DNA of 64,000 nt from Cadophora sp. MPI-SDFR-AT-0126 (lineage: Eukaryota; Ascomycota; Leotiomycetes; Helotiales; Ploettnerulaceae), in the NCBI GenBank assembly GCA_020747065.1, contig JAGMVK010000002.1, forward strand, positions 1,240,001-1,304,000, given 5' to 3'. Shown piece after piece: positions 1 to 10,891 of the stretch. Numbering within the stretch: position 1 is the stretch's first letter; every line of letters begins with the position of its first letter. The notes beneath the pieces were generated by a model. The model did no database searches and was not told the DNA's origin. It was given only the letters and a program-made list of their open reading frames with translations. Position numbers and translations under genes: made by a program.

Positions 1-909
1 CCTGCAATCATCCTCCCCCGTCATATCTGATCTGATCACCGTCCTCCATTTGTCTTTGTACCTACTGGTCGTCCCATCCCCTTCTGAACCTTGATCCAAA
101 ATATTAAAGACGTAACTCACTCGCTTCCGCCATTAACATACCCGGAGACGTAGGCAGTTATGATTATGCTCCGGACTTGATTTCGCAGGTCGTCGACCAG
201 GCTCGCCTATTAGTTGCGAGTCAACAAAAGGCTGCTTCCCTCGCCGTGCGGAAACCCCTGTTGTAAAATTAGCGGGCACTTTCTAGTGGCATGCCAGAAT
301 GGAGACCATTTCAGATTCAAATTACAATCTTACAATCTGTGATAAGGCCTTGCAGACCTTCTGGATGCAGATTCCTGTCACCTCAAAATAGGGGTAAGCT
401 CGCTAACGAAACACGCACTAAAACATACATTTCGACACTACTCTTCACTGGGCGAGCCTAGACTCATGATATTGCTCTCTCAAATAGCTCGGAAACCTAT
501 TTTTTCTAATCGAAGAGCATTTCGAGACCTGCTGCGGCAGTTGCGGGAATTGCGGGCACTTCCCCCTCCACGTGATACGGGTATTCCATTGACTGCAAGG
601 GTCGCAAATCCCCCGCATGTGGGGAGCCGATGTCAAGACCCGGCTGACGAGTAAACCCCAAAACATTGACAATCACTGACAAACATTGCACCAACCCCAA
701 CTTGTTACCTTTAACTTTAGCAGACTTCCCGACAGTAAAATTCACAACTCCTCAGCTCCTTACTAAATTTCTTCGGATCGGAAAACGCGGAAGTGGTGTT
801 GATGTCCAACATTTAAATACTCCTTTGACCCCGCGTTCGACCCCGCCATCCTCGCACTCTTTCTCTACTTCAAACATCCAAGACATATCGACAGCAATTG
901 AAGTTCAAA
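1..909. other. Intergenic, upstream of dioxygenase gene
   Basis: No coding region is supported here. Open frames are short, overlap on both strands and lack family resemblance. The last 100 bp before 910 are pyrimidine-rich, as expected for the leader of the dioxygenase gene. Confidence 0.5.
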
Positions 910-2008
910 ATGGCGTCCGAAGAGATCAAAGTACCTCCTATGAAGGACTTGAACATCGATAATATTACAGAAAATACAGTTATCATCAATTCCCAGTCTT
1001 CAGACCCACGCCTTACTTATGTGATGGAAAGACTGGTTACGCATCTCCATGACTTCGCCCGGGAAACGAGGTTAAGCACTACTGAATGGATGGCAGCATT
1101 GAATTTCCTCGTGAAAGTTGGACAGATCAGTACAGATGTGCGCCATGTAAGTCTGGTCCCTGCTTCAATCCTTGTTATTTACTGACTAGCAGCCACTAGG
1201 AATATATTCTGCTCTCCGATATCCTCGGGCTCTCCCTCCTTGTCGACGCAATTGACCACCCAAAGCCACCTGCGAGTACAGAGGGATCGGTTCTCGGTCC
1301 ATTCCATACACACGAAGCGGAGACAATGAATCATGGAGACCTCATGTCGCAAGATACGGAAGGAGAGCCTTGCTTGGTCCTCTGCACAATCAAAGATGTA
1401 AACGGGAACCCAATTGAAGGCGTTAAAGTGGATATCTGGGAGACAGACAGTACGGGCCATTACGATGTACAACATGCCAACAGAGATGGTCCAGATGGAA
1501 GATGCGTGATGAAGAGTGACAAGGATGGAGTGTTCTGGTTCAAGGCGATTGTGCCAGTACCATATCCAATTCCACATGACGGACCTGTAGGACAGCTGTT
1601 GAAGCTACTGAAGAGGCATCCATGGCGACCAGCGCATATGCACTTCATGTTCGAGAAGCCTGGCTGGGATCATTTGATCACGTACGCCTTTCTGATACTC
1701 CACAATTGCGATATCATGCTAACAACCTCATTTGCAGTGCATTATACATTCGCGGCGACCCATACGAGACATCCGATGCAGTTTTCGGTGTCAAACAGTC
1801 TTTGATTGTTGACTTCAGCCCTGCCGATGCGAAGACGGCTAAGGAATACGGAGTGAAGGAGGGTAGTAAGGTGCTGAGACATGATTTCGTCTTGGTCGAT
1901 GAGAAAGAGACTGAGAGATTGAGAGATGAAAATGCTCTGAAGGCCCTGAAAGCGCTTGGACGGAAAGTGAAGCTGCTAAACCATCTACCTGTCCCTGATG
2001 TGGACTGA
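910..2008 (+). CDS. Intradiol ring-cleavage dioxygenase (hydroxyquinol/catechol 1,2-dioxygenase type)
   Basis: The product (329 aa) should be a cytoplasmic non-haem Fe(III) enzyme that opens catechol-type rings between the two hydroxyls, feeding aromatics into the 3-oxoadipate route. Exons are 910-1146, 1200-1681 and 1738-2008; the introns are 53 and 56 nt with GT-AG ends and matching phases. The N-terminal dioxygenase domain is followed by the catalytic core with the family's four iron ligands: Tyr167 (GHYDVQ), Tyr201 (VPYPIPHDG), His225 and His227 (RPAHMHF). Length is normal for fungal hydroxyquinol dioxygenases. The ATG at 910 is the first in frame and sits behind an A-rich stretch. Substrate choice (hydroxyquinol, catechol or another diol) is inferred from overall similarity and is not certain. 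Confidence 0.93.
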
Positions 2009-2545
2009 AAATCTAGCTATTGGGGGAACTCAGCCAAGTATATATTATCTTGAATATAAACATGCAATGTTACACTCGTGAAATGATGCAAACGCACACT
2101 TTCGTTTTATCAGTAGAAAGGAAGACTGTTCCAGCTTGCTGATGAAGAATAGCCCCATGAGTGTGTAGATCTGTTATCTCTTGAAGAAATTGCAAATCAG
2201 GTGGGTGCATAGAAAGTAAACATGGGAAGAAAGCGATACAAGTAGTAAGCGAGAATCCGATAACTTCACTGAATTCGAAGCCAAATTTTCCGTGATGCTA
2301 AAAATGGAGACTTCGAACTATGATAATACTAGTACTTTAAACAGTAAAGTTCAAAGTGCAAGACGAAAACTACATGTTCCCTTATGAGCACATATCATTA
2401 AAGATTCTCAAATTGAATTCACGAATAGACACCACCATAGCAAGAAAAGTTGTTGCAGACGATGTTCCAGGAAAGTCCCAAATGCAGATATACCTGCCAA
2501 ACAGCACCAAAACTAGTAGCTCATTCGATTACTTGACACAGCTCC
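2009..2545. other. Intergenic between convergent genes
   Basis: Intergenic between the 3' ends of the dioxygenase gene and the convergent membrane-protein gene. One 66-codon frame is present but has no supporting features. Nothing else seen. Confidence 0.5.
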
Positions 2546-3451
2546 TCATTTCATAGCCTCAGCTTCTCGCTGAGTTGCTCCAAGCGACCTCATCCTCGTA
2601 TGCTTGGTGCGCTCTACCCGTAGTCGAATGCCATGCGTTGCAAGTCCCACAAATGTGAAAGCAATAACAACAATCAGTTCCATCAAAAAGCTCAGGCCAA
2701 TTTTCAATCCTAATGACCCACTGACGGGATTGAGATCTCTGGAAGGCGAGAAAATTGAAATGACACTGTACATCAGCCGGACAAAGACAAATGGCAGAGA
2801 GAATAGCACAGCGTAAAGCAGCTAAATATGTTAGCATCAAGTTCACTTGCTGTTGCACCAAGAGAGGACCACTAACCTTTGAGCCGTCGATAAAGATGGG
2901 TGCGTGGCGGTTACGTTGACTTGGCAGAAACGAGATGAGAGTCGAAGCAGCGATGAGTATCCATGCGACGACCAGGACCATGACACCAGTCTTGATGAGC
3001 ATCTCATCATTCTTGTTCTTCCCGTCTTGGGCTCCGAAGGAACTGGCGCCCGAAGCTATCAGTGCCAGACCTGTCGTGACGATAAGGTGAATAACGATAA
3101 CGAGAGCCACTCGATCGTATTGCTGAACTTTGGACTACGGTAGTGACGACTATGATTCAATGATTAGCATCGCTGATTCTATTGATTGAAGAAAATCTCT
3201 TACGTTTCGTGAAGGATCCCAACTATGGCGAGAAGAAGAGGGGACAGGCCTATGTTGGAGATAATAGCTGTAGATAAGCTTTTGGAGCCGTTGATCAAAG
3301 ACATAGCACTGCCAATGATCCGGAGTGAACAGAAGGCAAATAGGAACAGCCATCCGAGAAAACCTGACCAGCCATGGCGGGCAAGTATGTAGAGGAGGGG
3401 GATGGCCAAGATACTATAGATCACTAATGAGGCTACTTCGAGACCGCTCAT
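2546..3451 (-). pseudogene. DUF7702-like fungal integral membrane protein with apparent one-base frameshift
   Basis: This encodes a small hydrophobic protein resembling fungal DUF7702 membrane proteins, whose function is not known. Exons are 3204-3451, 2877-3149 and 2546-2821; the introns (3150-3203 and 2822-2876) have GT-AG ends. Several transmembrane helices can be read, for example in the segments starting MSGLEVASLVIYSILA and VALVIVIHLIVTTG, followed by the motif GSKLLYAVLFSLPFVFVRLM. Exon 2 begins in one frame (RHYRSPK) and must shift by one base within about 3122-3136 to continue as VQQYDRVALVIV; no splice site explains the shift. A real frameshift allele or a sequence error would both give this. 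ATG 3451 was chosen over an upstream non-ATG extension because the first helix starts right after it. Confidence 0.62.
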
Positions 3452-4477
3452 TGCTTGTACTTGAATAGATGTTCGATTCGGACGGAGTGATATTCGTCGT
3501 AGTCGTCGGTGCTGGGAATTTCTGGTTCGCCTTTGGCGGTATTTCCCCAATTTTGACGTCTGAGGGTTCGGATCAGATAAAGCTCGTCTCGTTTGGCGTC
3601 GAAAAATAATCGAAAGTAACGAAGAAGATGAATTAGAGAGGAGCTCTACGTGTTGAAAGGACTCTTATTCTTTGACGGTGTACTTGGGCTAGAAACGACG
3701 CAACATACGGGCTGAATGGAGATGACGAAGAAGCGTAGACAAATGTGGTGCGAGAAGCGTTGCTTTATGGGACCGCCCAAAGCCTGGCAATAGCAAAGGA
3801 GGTTTACAAATTAGACTAAACCCGGTCAACAAGACTATCAGCAATTGGCTACGCAACAGCATAGCCAAAGTCGCAGAGTTGATGCTGCCGAGCAGAAGTA
3901 GTATTTCAACAGTTGGTATCTCGCTTACCTGCAGATCGAGATATGATTGGTAGAGAGGTTAGACAAAAGCAGAACTCTCAAACGACCCCTGTCTAAACGA
4001 TACCGAGAATCACACCCTGCTCCTATTCCAGAATAAGCGAGTGCGGAATATAGGCCTGCGCCACGCCTAGATGCGTGAGCGTGAGTGTACTCGGCCATTT
4101 ATGATGGGACTGGCTTAACGGGCCTTCGTTTCCTCCAGCAGTCACCATCCTCTGTGAATGGTGCAAATGAAAGTAAATCATAATCTATACTTTTTTATTC
4201 TCTTTCAAGACAGCATCAAAGAATAATCCGTCTGAAGACAAGTCATGCTGTTGGATGGAAGCCCCGAAGCAGTATAAACCAGCAGCAAAGAGTAGGTAAC
4301 GGCAGGTACTCCTGGGCTGAGTATACTCATAGTCATTCCTTCCGAACAGACACAAGCCCCACTACAGTGTCACTTCGGTATCGTTCCCATCACCATACCT
4401 ACAAGCTCATGAAACGGAAATCGGACGAATAGCACAGCTTGTCTGCTTCGGTATCGGCCAGGCAGCTCCCAGTTACA
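3452..4477. other. Intergenic between divergent genes
   Basis: About 1 kb between the divergent membrane-protein gene and the Zn2Cys6 gene. It contains no supported coding region and presumably carries both promoters. No repeat or RNA gene was recognised. Confidence 0.45.
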
Positions 4478-5997
4478 ATGGAGAAGAAGTCCAATCCTAC
4501 ACAAGGCTCGTCTGTTAACTCCAGGCGTAAGCACTCGGAGGTTTCAACTTCGATCAAGGTTCCACGTCTGTATCATACCAAGAGTAAGACCGGTTGCAGC
4601 AGATGTCGAGCCCGAAGAGTCAAAGTGAGTTGAGCGTCTTCGTACATTGAAAGGACATGGTTCTCCACCGTACATGTGGTATTGACTTGTGAGCAGTGTG
4701 ATGAGCATCGCCCGATATGCGGGAGCTGCTGCCGTCATTCCGTCCCTTGCCAGTATACCGAATCGCGGCCAAAGTCATCCAATCCTTCCCAACAAAGCGA
4801 TGAGAGGGAAGGTAATAATCATTCTGAACCTACAAGCTCGACCGGCACCTCAACCGTGCTCGAAAGTGAATGTGATGAAACCCAGGAGTCTTTGCACCTG
4901 ACCGGAGCCGCAAATTCTAACTCCTTGGATCTGCCGGAATCCAAGTCACGTCGTCTGCTCGAACTTCATCTCTTGCAGAACTACATCCAAAATACCAGCG
5001 CTACCTTGCCCGCGTGTCACAATGAGAATGTCCAGCATGCGTGATCAGTCGACGTGCCCAATCTTGCTTTCGAAAACGACAACCTCCTTTACGAGATATT
5101 CTCAATGTCCGCACTCCATCTCCTGAAATCCGACCCCACCAACCCTGAACTGCTTGTCGCTCGACAAGAGTATCTGGGGCTATCATTACGAGAACACCGC
5201 AAGGCGGTCGGCGGACTGGACTCGAAAAGTGCCGACGCAGTGTGCTTTGCATCAAGCCTGATTCTGATAGATTCTTTTGCATCCTTGCAGGATAGATCTC
5301 TGGATCCATACCACCCTCCAATGGAATGGCTGCAGATGGCTCGTGGAGCAGGGCCGGTATTCCGTATCGCTTTCAATGCATTGGAAAATACCGAGACTGC
5401 AAAGATCATGACGATCGCTAGAGCACGACCTTTTCTCGCTGACGGGGATGTCATGTTTGCTGAAAGTAATCGGGAAGGGCTAGCAGACTTGCTCGACCAG
5501 AATATACCTGGGGATGTTTGGGACGTGGAAACCGTGCAAGCTTATGAGAGGACGTTGAGCTATGTTGGTATGTGTACAGAGCCTCAAAGCCCCTATTTCT
5601 CTCAGAGACATCTTGTCAGAAGAAGGAAGAGTAACTGTCCAATTACACCTATCAGAGCTACACCTTTGTGATTCCCTGAGAGTTTGTTCACTGACGCGGA
5701 AAATTAAATGACAAAGGCTGCATTCAGCTCGCACTGAAATCAGGTGAGCATCAGATGGGAATCTGCAGACGAATGATGGCATTCGCTCTTCTTGTCCCGA
5801 GGAGGTTTGTCGAATTTGTCGAAGAGAAACGGCCAAGGGCACTGGTTATCTTAGCGCATTTCTTTGCACTCGCATCCGGGATGGAAGACATCTGGTGGGT
5901 TGGGGAGACCGCGAGGAGAGAGGTTCGTGGTATCTCGAAAGTGTTACCCACAACATGGCAACGCATGATGATATCGCCTCTGGAAAGAGTAGGCTAG
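4478..5997 (+). pseudogene. Zn(II)2Cys6 transcription factor with in-frame stop
   Basis: A fungal-specific transcription factor, nuclear by family. Exons are 4478-4624, 4697-5567 and 5717-5997, about 432 codons. The binuclear zinc cluster spans intron 1 and has the ideal spacing C-x2-C-x6-C-x6-C-x2-C-x6-C, preceded by a basic stretch. The rest resembles the Fungal_trans_2 domain (PF11951-type), with segments such as NLLYEIFSMSALHLL and, after intron 2, IQLALKSGEHQ. An in-frame TGA at 5042-5044 interrupts the gene just before the ...VPNLAFEND segment, where relatives usually have tryptophan, so a TGG-to-TGA change is the simplest reading. The frame is open on both sides for hundreds of bases. 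It is either a recent nonsense allele or a sequence error; no intron that removes the stop was found. Confidence 0.75.
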
Positions 5998-6532
5998 CAA
6001 CGGGAAGGGTTTTTCTAAATAGATAAAATGAAAATAACACGAGAGAATAACTTATTTTGGCGCTATGAACTTGTTATCATTCGTCAGAGGGTAGGTGTAA
6101 TGAATGCGATCAAATGAGACAACGAGAACTGTGAAACTCAATCAACCATCGGCAGCGTCCGCCCAGAGCAAACATCACAGAGACAAAAACATAGCACTTT
6201 GCAATCTTCTAACAATTATACTCATTGCAGTGCAGTACATATTACGATAGCAAAGAACCGTTCGGATCGGGAAGAACATAGTATACGCAAATTCTGGAGC
6301 TTTCGTCCTCTATTTATGGAGCCACTAGGCGGGCTCAATGATCAACGCTGCGGGATCTAGGATATGAATATCAGTGACTTCTCCTTTCTCTGCGGAGCGC
6401 GAAATCTACAATGCTCGTACATATTGTCACACCCTTTCCCACAGTAGTCAAGCAACTTGTCAGGCTCAGATCGAGGGATTTGTAAAGCTGTATGACAGAT
6501 CAGTAGCAGCACCATTGAACTCCAAGCTAAGT
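5998..6532. other. Intergenic
   Basis: AT-rich spacer between the 3' ends of two convergent genes. No gene, repeat or RNA was recognised. Confidence 0.45.
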
Positions 6533-7042
6533 CTATTTACGCTCACGATAAACAACGCCGTTTAAGACTGGAACCAACACCTTGGTGAGGACGTTGAAAA
6601 GGCATTGATCCTCAGCCATCCAAGTCTGGTTCCTCGCCAAAGACTTTGGGTCTGGGAAGGCTCCACACACCACTGCTGTTCCCTGTGGTAAGTCCTCGAA
6701 GTAGATCAAGCACGACATGCCATTTAGAGTCGTGAGCTTGCCGTTCGTGAGGTTGAAGTTGGTTTTATAGTGGGTCTTGGAGAGGACAAGGACATCGCCG
6801 TTACCGCTTGTAGCAGCTGCTGATGGCGGGGGAAAGTACATGAAATGAGTCGGCTTGGTGGAATGGGTGTCTTTGATTGTGTCGGCCACTGTGAGGGAGA
6901 AGAGGCCGTTGAGCGAAGAAGATGAGCTGTTAATTGGGATGCAAAATTTGGCCCGGGGAGCTGGGGAATTGGATCGGATAGACATAGCTGGAGTTGAAGT
7001 GATAAGTGCAATGGCTATTGCTAGGAAGCTTAGTCGACTCAT
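6533..7042 (-). CDS. Orphan secreted protein, 169 aa
   Basis: Single-exon gene. The N-terminus MSRLSFLAIAIALITSTPA is a clear signal peptide (basic residue, hydrophobic core, small residues before a likely cleavage near residue 19). The mature part has four cysteines (FCIP, MSCL, VVCG, DQCL), enough for two disulphides, and N-glycosylation sequons at NSS, NLT and NQT. No family was recognised. Size, secretion signal and few cysteines fit a secreted glycoprotein or candidate effector, but this is inference only. It is convergent with the Zn2Cys6 gene. The start at 7042 is preferred because it opens the signal peptide. Confidence 0.72.
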   Translation of the reverse strand: MSRLSFLAIAIALITSTPAMSIRSNSPAPRAKFCIPINSSSSSLNGLFSLTVADTIKDTHSTKPTHFMYFPPPSAAATSGNGDVLVLSKTHYKTNFNLTNGKLTTLNGMSCLIYFEDLPQGTAVVCGAFPDPKSLARNQTWMAEDQCLFNVLTKVLVPVLNGVVYRERK

Positions 7043-7614
7043 ATCTTCAGATAGAATGGGGAGGAGTCGAGCCGGATTAGGTCACGTATCTGCTGAGAAT
7101 CAACAAGCCAGAAACTAAAGCACTGAAGTGTCAGAGAATATATAAATCTAACAGTAGCTGCCGCAGAACAAAGTGCTTGGTTGGACAAGCATGTCGAGCA
7201 CAGTGCAAAGTATCAGCGAGATGATCTGGACAGCTCAGCGGCCTTGCTAGTCCTCTTCACGGTCTGGAGAAACGTTGTACTTGTCAAAATATGTTGTGCT
7301 CATAGATATTGAGTCCAAGAACACACCTGTGTGCCATGACAATATTTTATGGTATGGAAATGGAATGTCTAAATGCCAAATGTCGGACAAGTAAGAACAG
7401 ATATCGAATGAAAAAGACCAGCATGAAACACATTATTCGCATTCATCCATAAAGCGTAGGAGCACTCGCTCCTTGAACGTCCTAGCTACAATCAGCTTGG
7501 CCGTTAGGCAGTCTATTATAATACAGAAATTCCAAGAACTAAAATTTCAGTGACCTGTGCCCCCTGATCTTGCCTTTTTATGCACGCCCCCGGCCAATAT
7601 TTACCAAATTCCCG
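7043..7614. other. Intergenic
   Basis: Promoter side of the secreted-protein gene and 3' side of the UPF0303-domain gene. No supported feature. Confidence 0.45.
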
Positions 7615-8973
7615 TCAATAGTACAACTCGCGTATCACCTCCACGATTACACCATGATCCTCGCTCTGTTTCAATCCACTCACGACGACAACGGCGACGA
7701 CACCTTCGACCCCAGTCACCCTGATTGGAACACCCCCACCATGTATGGCATACTCCCCCGCGCTATTGCCCAGGCCATATTTCTCCCTGAAGGCGACCTC
7801 ATCACCATCGAATTTGCAGTGCATGTACCACGTCGAACAACCCCATCGCAGAACGGTTTTCCGTTTCCTCGAAACCCAGCTGTCGTTGTCGGGCATTACC
7901 CCGGAATGCGTACATGAGTGGAAGAGGATTTGGTTCTGATTCGCAAGGGAAATATTGATTACGACTGGCGTAGCGATGGGCAGCAGACGATTGCGCAGTG
8001 CAGAACCAAGTTCCCAGGCATCGTCCGTGGTGAAGTGCTCGAATACAAGGGATTTGTCGATATAAGCTATCGATTCGAGCTTTTGAGACAACACATTAGC
8101 TTCTTTTTAGCCACAGGACCACAAACAATTCGCCAGATCAACTCACATCTCTCGGCGGCGCCGCAATAGGACGCGGTGTCTCTGGAGTTCTCCTGCCGGA
8201 CATGGACGACATCTTTTCCCTGTATTGCTTCGAGATATGTCCTGGGCTGGAAAGGTGTTCCACAAAGCGAGTTCTTTTCACACGAGATCTTATCACTCGC
8301 GGCTTTCTTGGCGCCTGCTCGGGAACGGGAGTGAGGGGCTGTTGTTCTCCCTCTTCGTCGTCTCTTCGACTGGCACTATCGTCAAGACTCTCAAGAATAG
8401 TTGAAAGCTGGTCTTCTCGCGCCCAGTCAAAGTTGGCAGATGGTCGATTAAGAAGGCTCTTTCGCTCTGAATCGATTGGCTCGCGACTGACGTCAAGGTA
8501 ACCGGGATCGTGGGTTTCGTTTACAAGCACTGACTTTTCCTTGCCCTTGCCCTTTTCCTTGTCCCTCTTTTCCTCTCGTCTCGGACGCAGAGGCGGTGGG
8601 TGATGGGTTCTGCGCAAGCCGCACAAAGTCGACATTGAGCATTGTTGGTACTGTTCGCCGTCAAGTTTCTTTCCTCGAGAGAGTTGTAGGCAGTCGAAGC
8701 CGAAATGTCCAAACCCTTAACGCCAGCGCATATTACTCTATCGTCTGGTCTTTGAGGATCATATTTCGGAGGAATCCACCAATATTTGGCCAGGCCCGCA
8801 AAGCTGGGAACATGAACATGGACAGGTCTCGCATGCGAGTAAGAAGGATGGTGTGTATCATGCAAAAGCAGCTGCCAAGCGTCGAGATAGATTCCCGAGT
8901 TGCCCGAGGGGCGGAGTTGCTGGTATGTTCCTTGTGGAAAGGCTGTTGAAGATGGTGCTGGAATCAGACTCAA
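7615..8973 (-). CDS. UPF0303 / haem-degrading-like domain joined to a disordered N-terminal region (5' end unresolved)
   Basis: The last exon (7615-8079) encodes a nearly complete UPF0303-type (PF03928-like) domain with the hallmarks DDAWELGSAL, GVMPDNDSWVSRK, an HGGG motif and a C-terminal VSGLKQSEDHG. The biochemical role of eukaryotic members is unclear. Upstream, an intron (8080-8146; donor GTGAGT, branch GCTAAT, acceptor AAAAG) joins it in phase to 8147-8650, a charged, low-complexity, probably disordered region rich in Lys, Glu, Arg and Pro. A second intron (8651-8736) joins this to 8738-8973, which contains LAKYWWIPPKYDP. No ATG exists in that exon: the frame continues upstream to a TAA at 8980-8982, and an ATG at 9054 lies in the same frame beyond it. 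Two separate genes are an alternative, but the UPF0303 part has no convincing ATG of its own. Confidence 0.58.
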
Positions 8974-9054
8974 CTTCGATTATCCTTGTGGGCTAAAATT
9001 GCTTTTGCCTGTCATTATGATGACAGCAGTCCGAACAACTGGAACGGGTGCCAT

Positions 9055-10537
9055 AACCTGCCTGTGCGACCTACTTGTTTCACGCTTGAGAATGTCTGTA
9101 AGCGTAGATTGCCAATGTCCTTTTACGACTTCGTACGATTGTCCGAGTGAGTATCTCTGCCAGCGAGCATGAAGAGTCAAGTTCAATTAAGATAGCAGTC
9201 GAAAAAGTCTTCTTGTTGACTTTCTATTCGCGGCAAAGGTCATCTCGCTATTCACAACTATTCAACAACCAGAATCCCATTCTGAATTGCACCACTTAAG
9301 TACCTGACCGGAATGCGGAATTCCCATCTTGACTTTTCCTTAGGTCTTTTACTTTATACAAGCTTTGCCAGCAATTGAGCCCACATGGAGAGTGGGATTA
9401 GTGCAACTTCCATCGAGTTAGGTTGTTTTTTTTATCACAGTTCATCACTCAAATGGTCCACATAAAGAGTTGCGGCTAGAACCGAATTGTGGTCCATTAT
9501 TGAATGACAGGCACATATTCAAACCCCATAGATATAGCTCAAGGCTCTCTTGTCACAGATCATGTTAGAGCCTGGTGGTAGTCTTTGTTTGTGGAATATA
9601 AATGGATGCATTGTTCCCCACGATATAGTCGGCAGTCCCTGGATAATATGATCTGCTCATCCCTTACAGCAGTTGGAAAGCAGTCGGACATCCATCCCAG
9701 CGTCCTACAAAAGAGAAGCGGGCCTCTTCCACCGTTCCAGCTATTCGGTCTGCTCAACGACCTCAAACAGGGCACAATTTGTCCTCTCGTGACTATCTTC
9801 TTGCCGAGATCGCCACAACCTCACTGTCCGTAGTCACTGATCCACGACTGAACCCAATCGTATGGTCGATGTTCATTAACTGCCGGAGGATATAGTTGAG
9901 TAGAAGCTCCGTTTCCCTGTTTCTCAACAGCCTGATGGCGGCCAACGAGTGCGCGAGGCTGGTTTCCCAGATACGATCTGGAACACCAAGCATGGGAGCG
10001 ATTTGCAGAGCATTGTATCAATAAAGGACTCGTGAACGGTTAATGATATCATCTCCCCATCTCGACGAGCAAAAGTGCGAGGCAGGAAACCAGTGCAGTT
10101 GCGGTTGGATGCTGACACTTTCTCGGACCGTATCTCGATAGAAGCTGAACGTCCATCACTGACACTGTGGTTTGTGTCTCGATGTAAAGCGATTGAAGCA
10201 GTTCCTCGAAAATATTCTTAATTCTTGTACGCAAGGATCTTCTCATTCCAACGGTAAGGTCGGTCCCTCGTAAGCCCATGTATTCGCCTTCTGGGAGTCC
10301 GGCTTGAATCCGACAAGGGTAGCCTCCATTGTTCGTGCTGTTCCTGACTGATGAAAGCTTTCAATACCTCACATAGATCTGGTATATCTCCAGAGGAAGC
10401 TGAGCAACATCGAGCCGGACTTGACTTCGATCGCTATTAGTCCTGATTGCGGCTGCAGACCAAGATTCCGTCCGTAGCTCTCGCCATCGAGCTTCGTTGA
10501 TCCAGCATTTATATATCAGCCCTCTCTATTCGGACCA
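9055..10537. other. Gene-poor stretch with scattered minus-strand open frames
   Basis: Several 60-80-codon minus-strand frames (for example 10049-10279 and 9793-9993) have protein-like composition but cannot be spliced into one reading frame and match no family I recognise. This could be a decayed gene. I see no functional model. Confidence 0.3.
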
Positions 10538-10891
10538 TCACCGTCTCCTCTCCTGCCCCTGCATACTCTCCTCCCTCGTCGCGCCATTAGCCCTCATCTC
10601 CAGCTCCTTTATCTTCCTTTCAAGGCCCAGTCTCTTAGCAATCAAGCCACCACGTTGCTCCTCGAGCTGTGCGATCTTCTCAGCAGGTGTAGCCTCGCGC
10701 CGCTTTTCTATTTCCTGCCAGTTTTACGTTATTACCATAGAGCCGTCTGGTGGAAGGAGGAAAAAAAAACGTACCTGCTTGAATTCAGACCTTGTCTTCA
10801 AGCCCGCACCATACCATGCTCCGGTAGCTGTCACCGATGCAATTGCTCCAGTCCAGACTAGCCTTCGAATCTTTTGCTGCTGGGCTGACAT
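10538..10891 (-). CDS. Small membrane-anchored coiled-coil protein, 97 aa
   Basis: A two-exon gene: 10775-10891 and 10538-10714, with a 60-nt intron (donor GTACGT, acceptor GGCAG) and phase 0 on both sides. The product begins MSAQQQKIRRLVWTGAIASV and has a short basic N-terminus, then one hydrophobic, glycine/alanine-rich helix of about 18 residues, then a charged helix from about residue 40 (EIEKRREATPAEKIAQLEEQ) that looks coiled-coil and runs to a basic tail. Basic N-terminus plus a single helix suggests an organelle membrane, perhaps mitochondrial, but no family was recognised and the location is inference. It was found by joining exons; neither exon has a long open frame alone. Confidence 0.72.

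Noticed and set aside
9793..10279. Minus-strand fragments resembling a regulator gene
   Set aside because: The frames cannot be joined by credible introns and no diagnostic motif is present, so they were left as a possible relic only.
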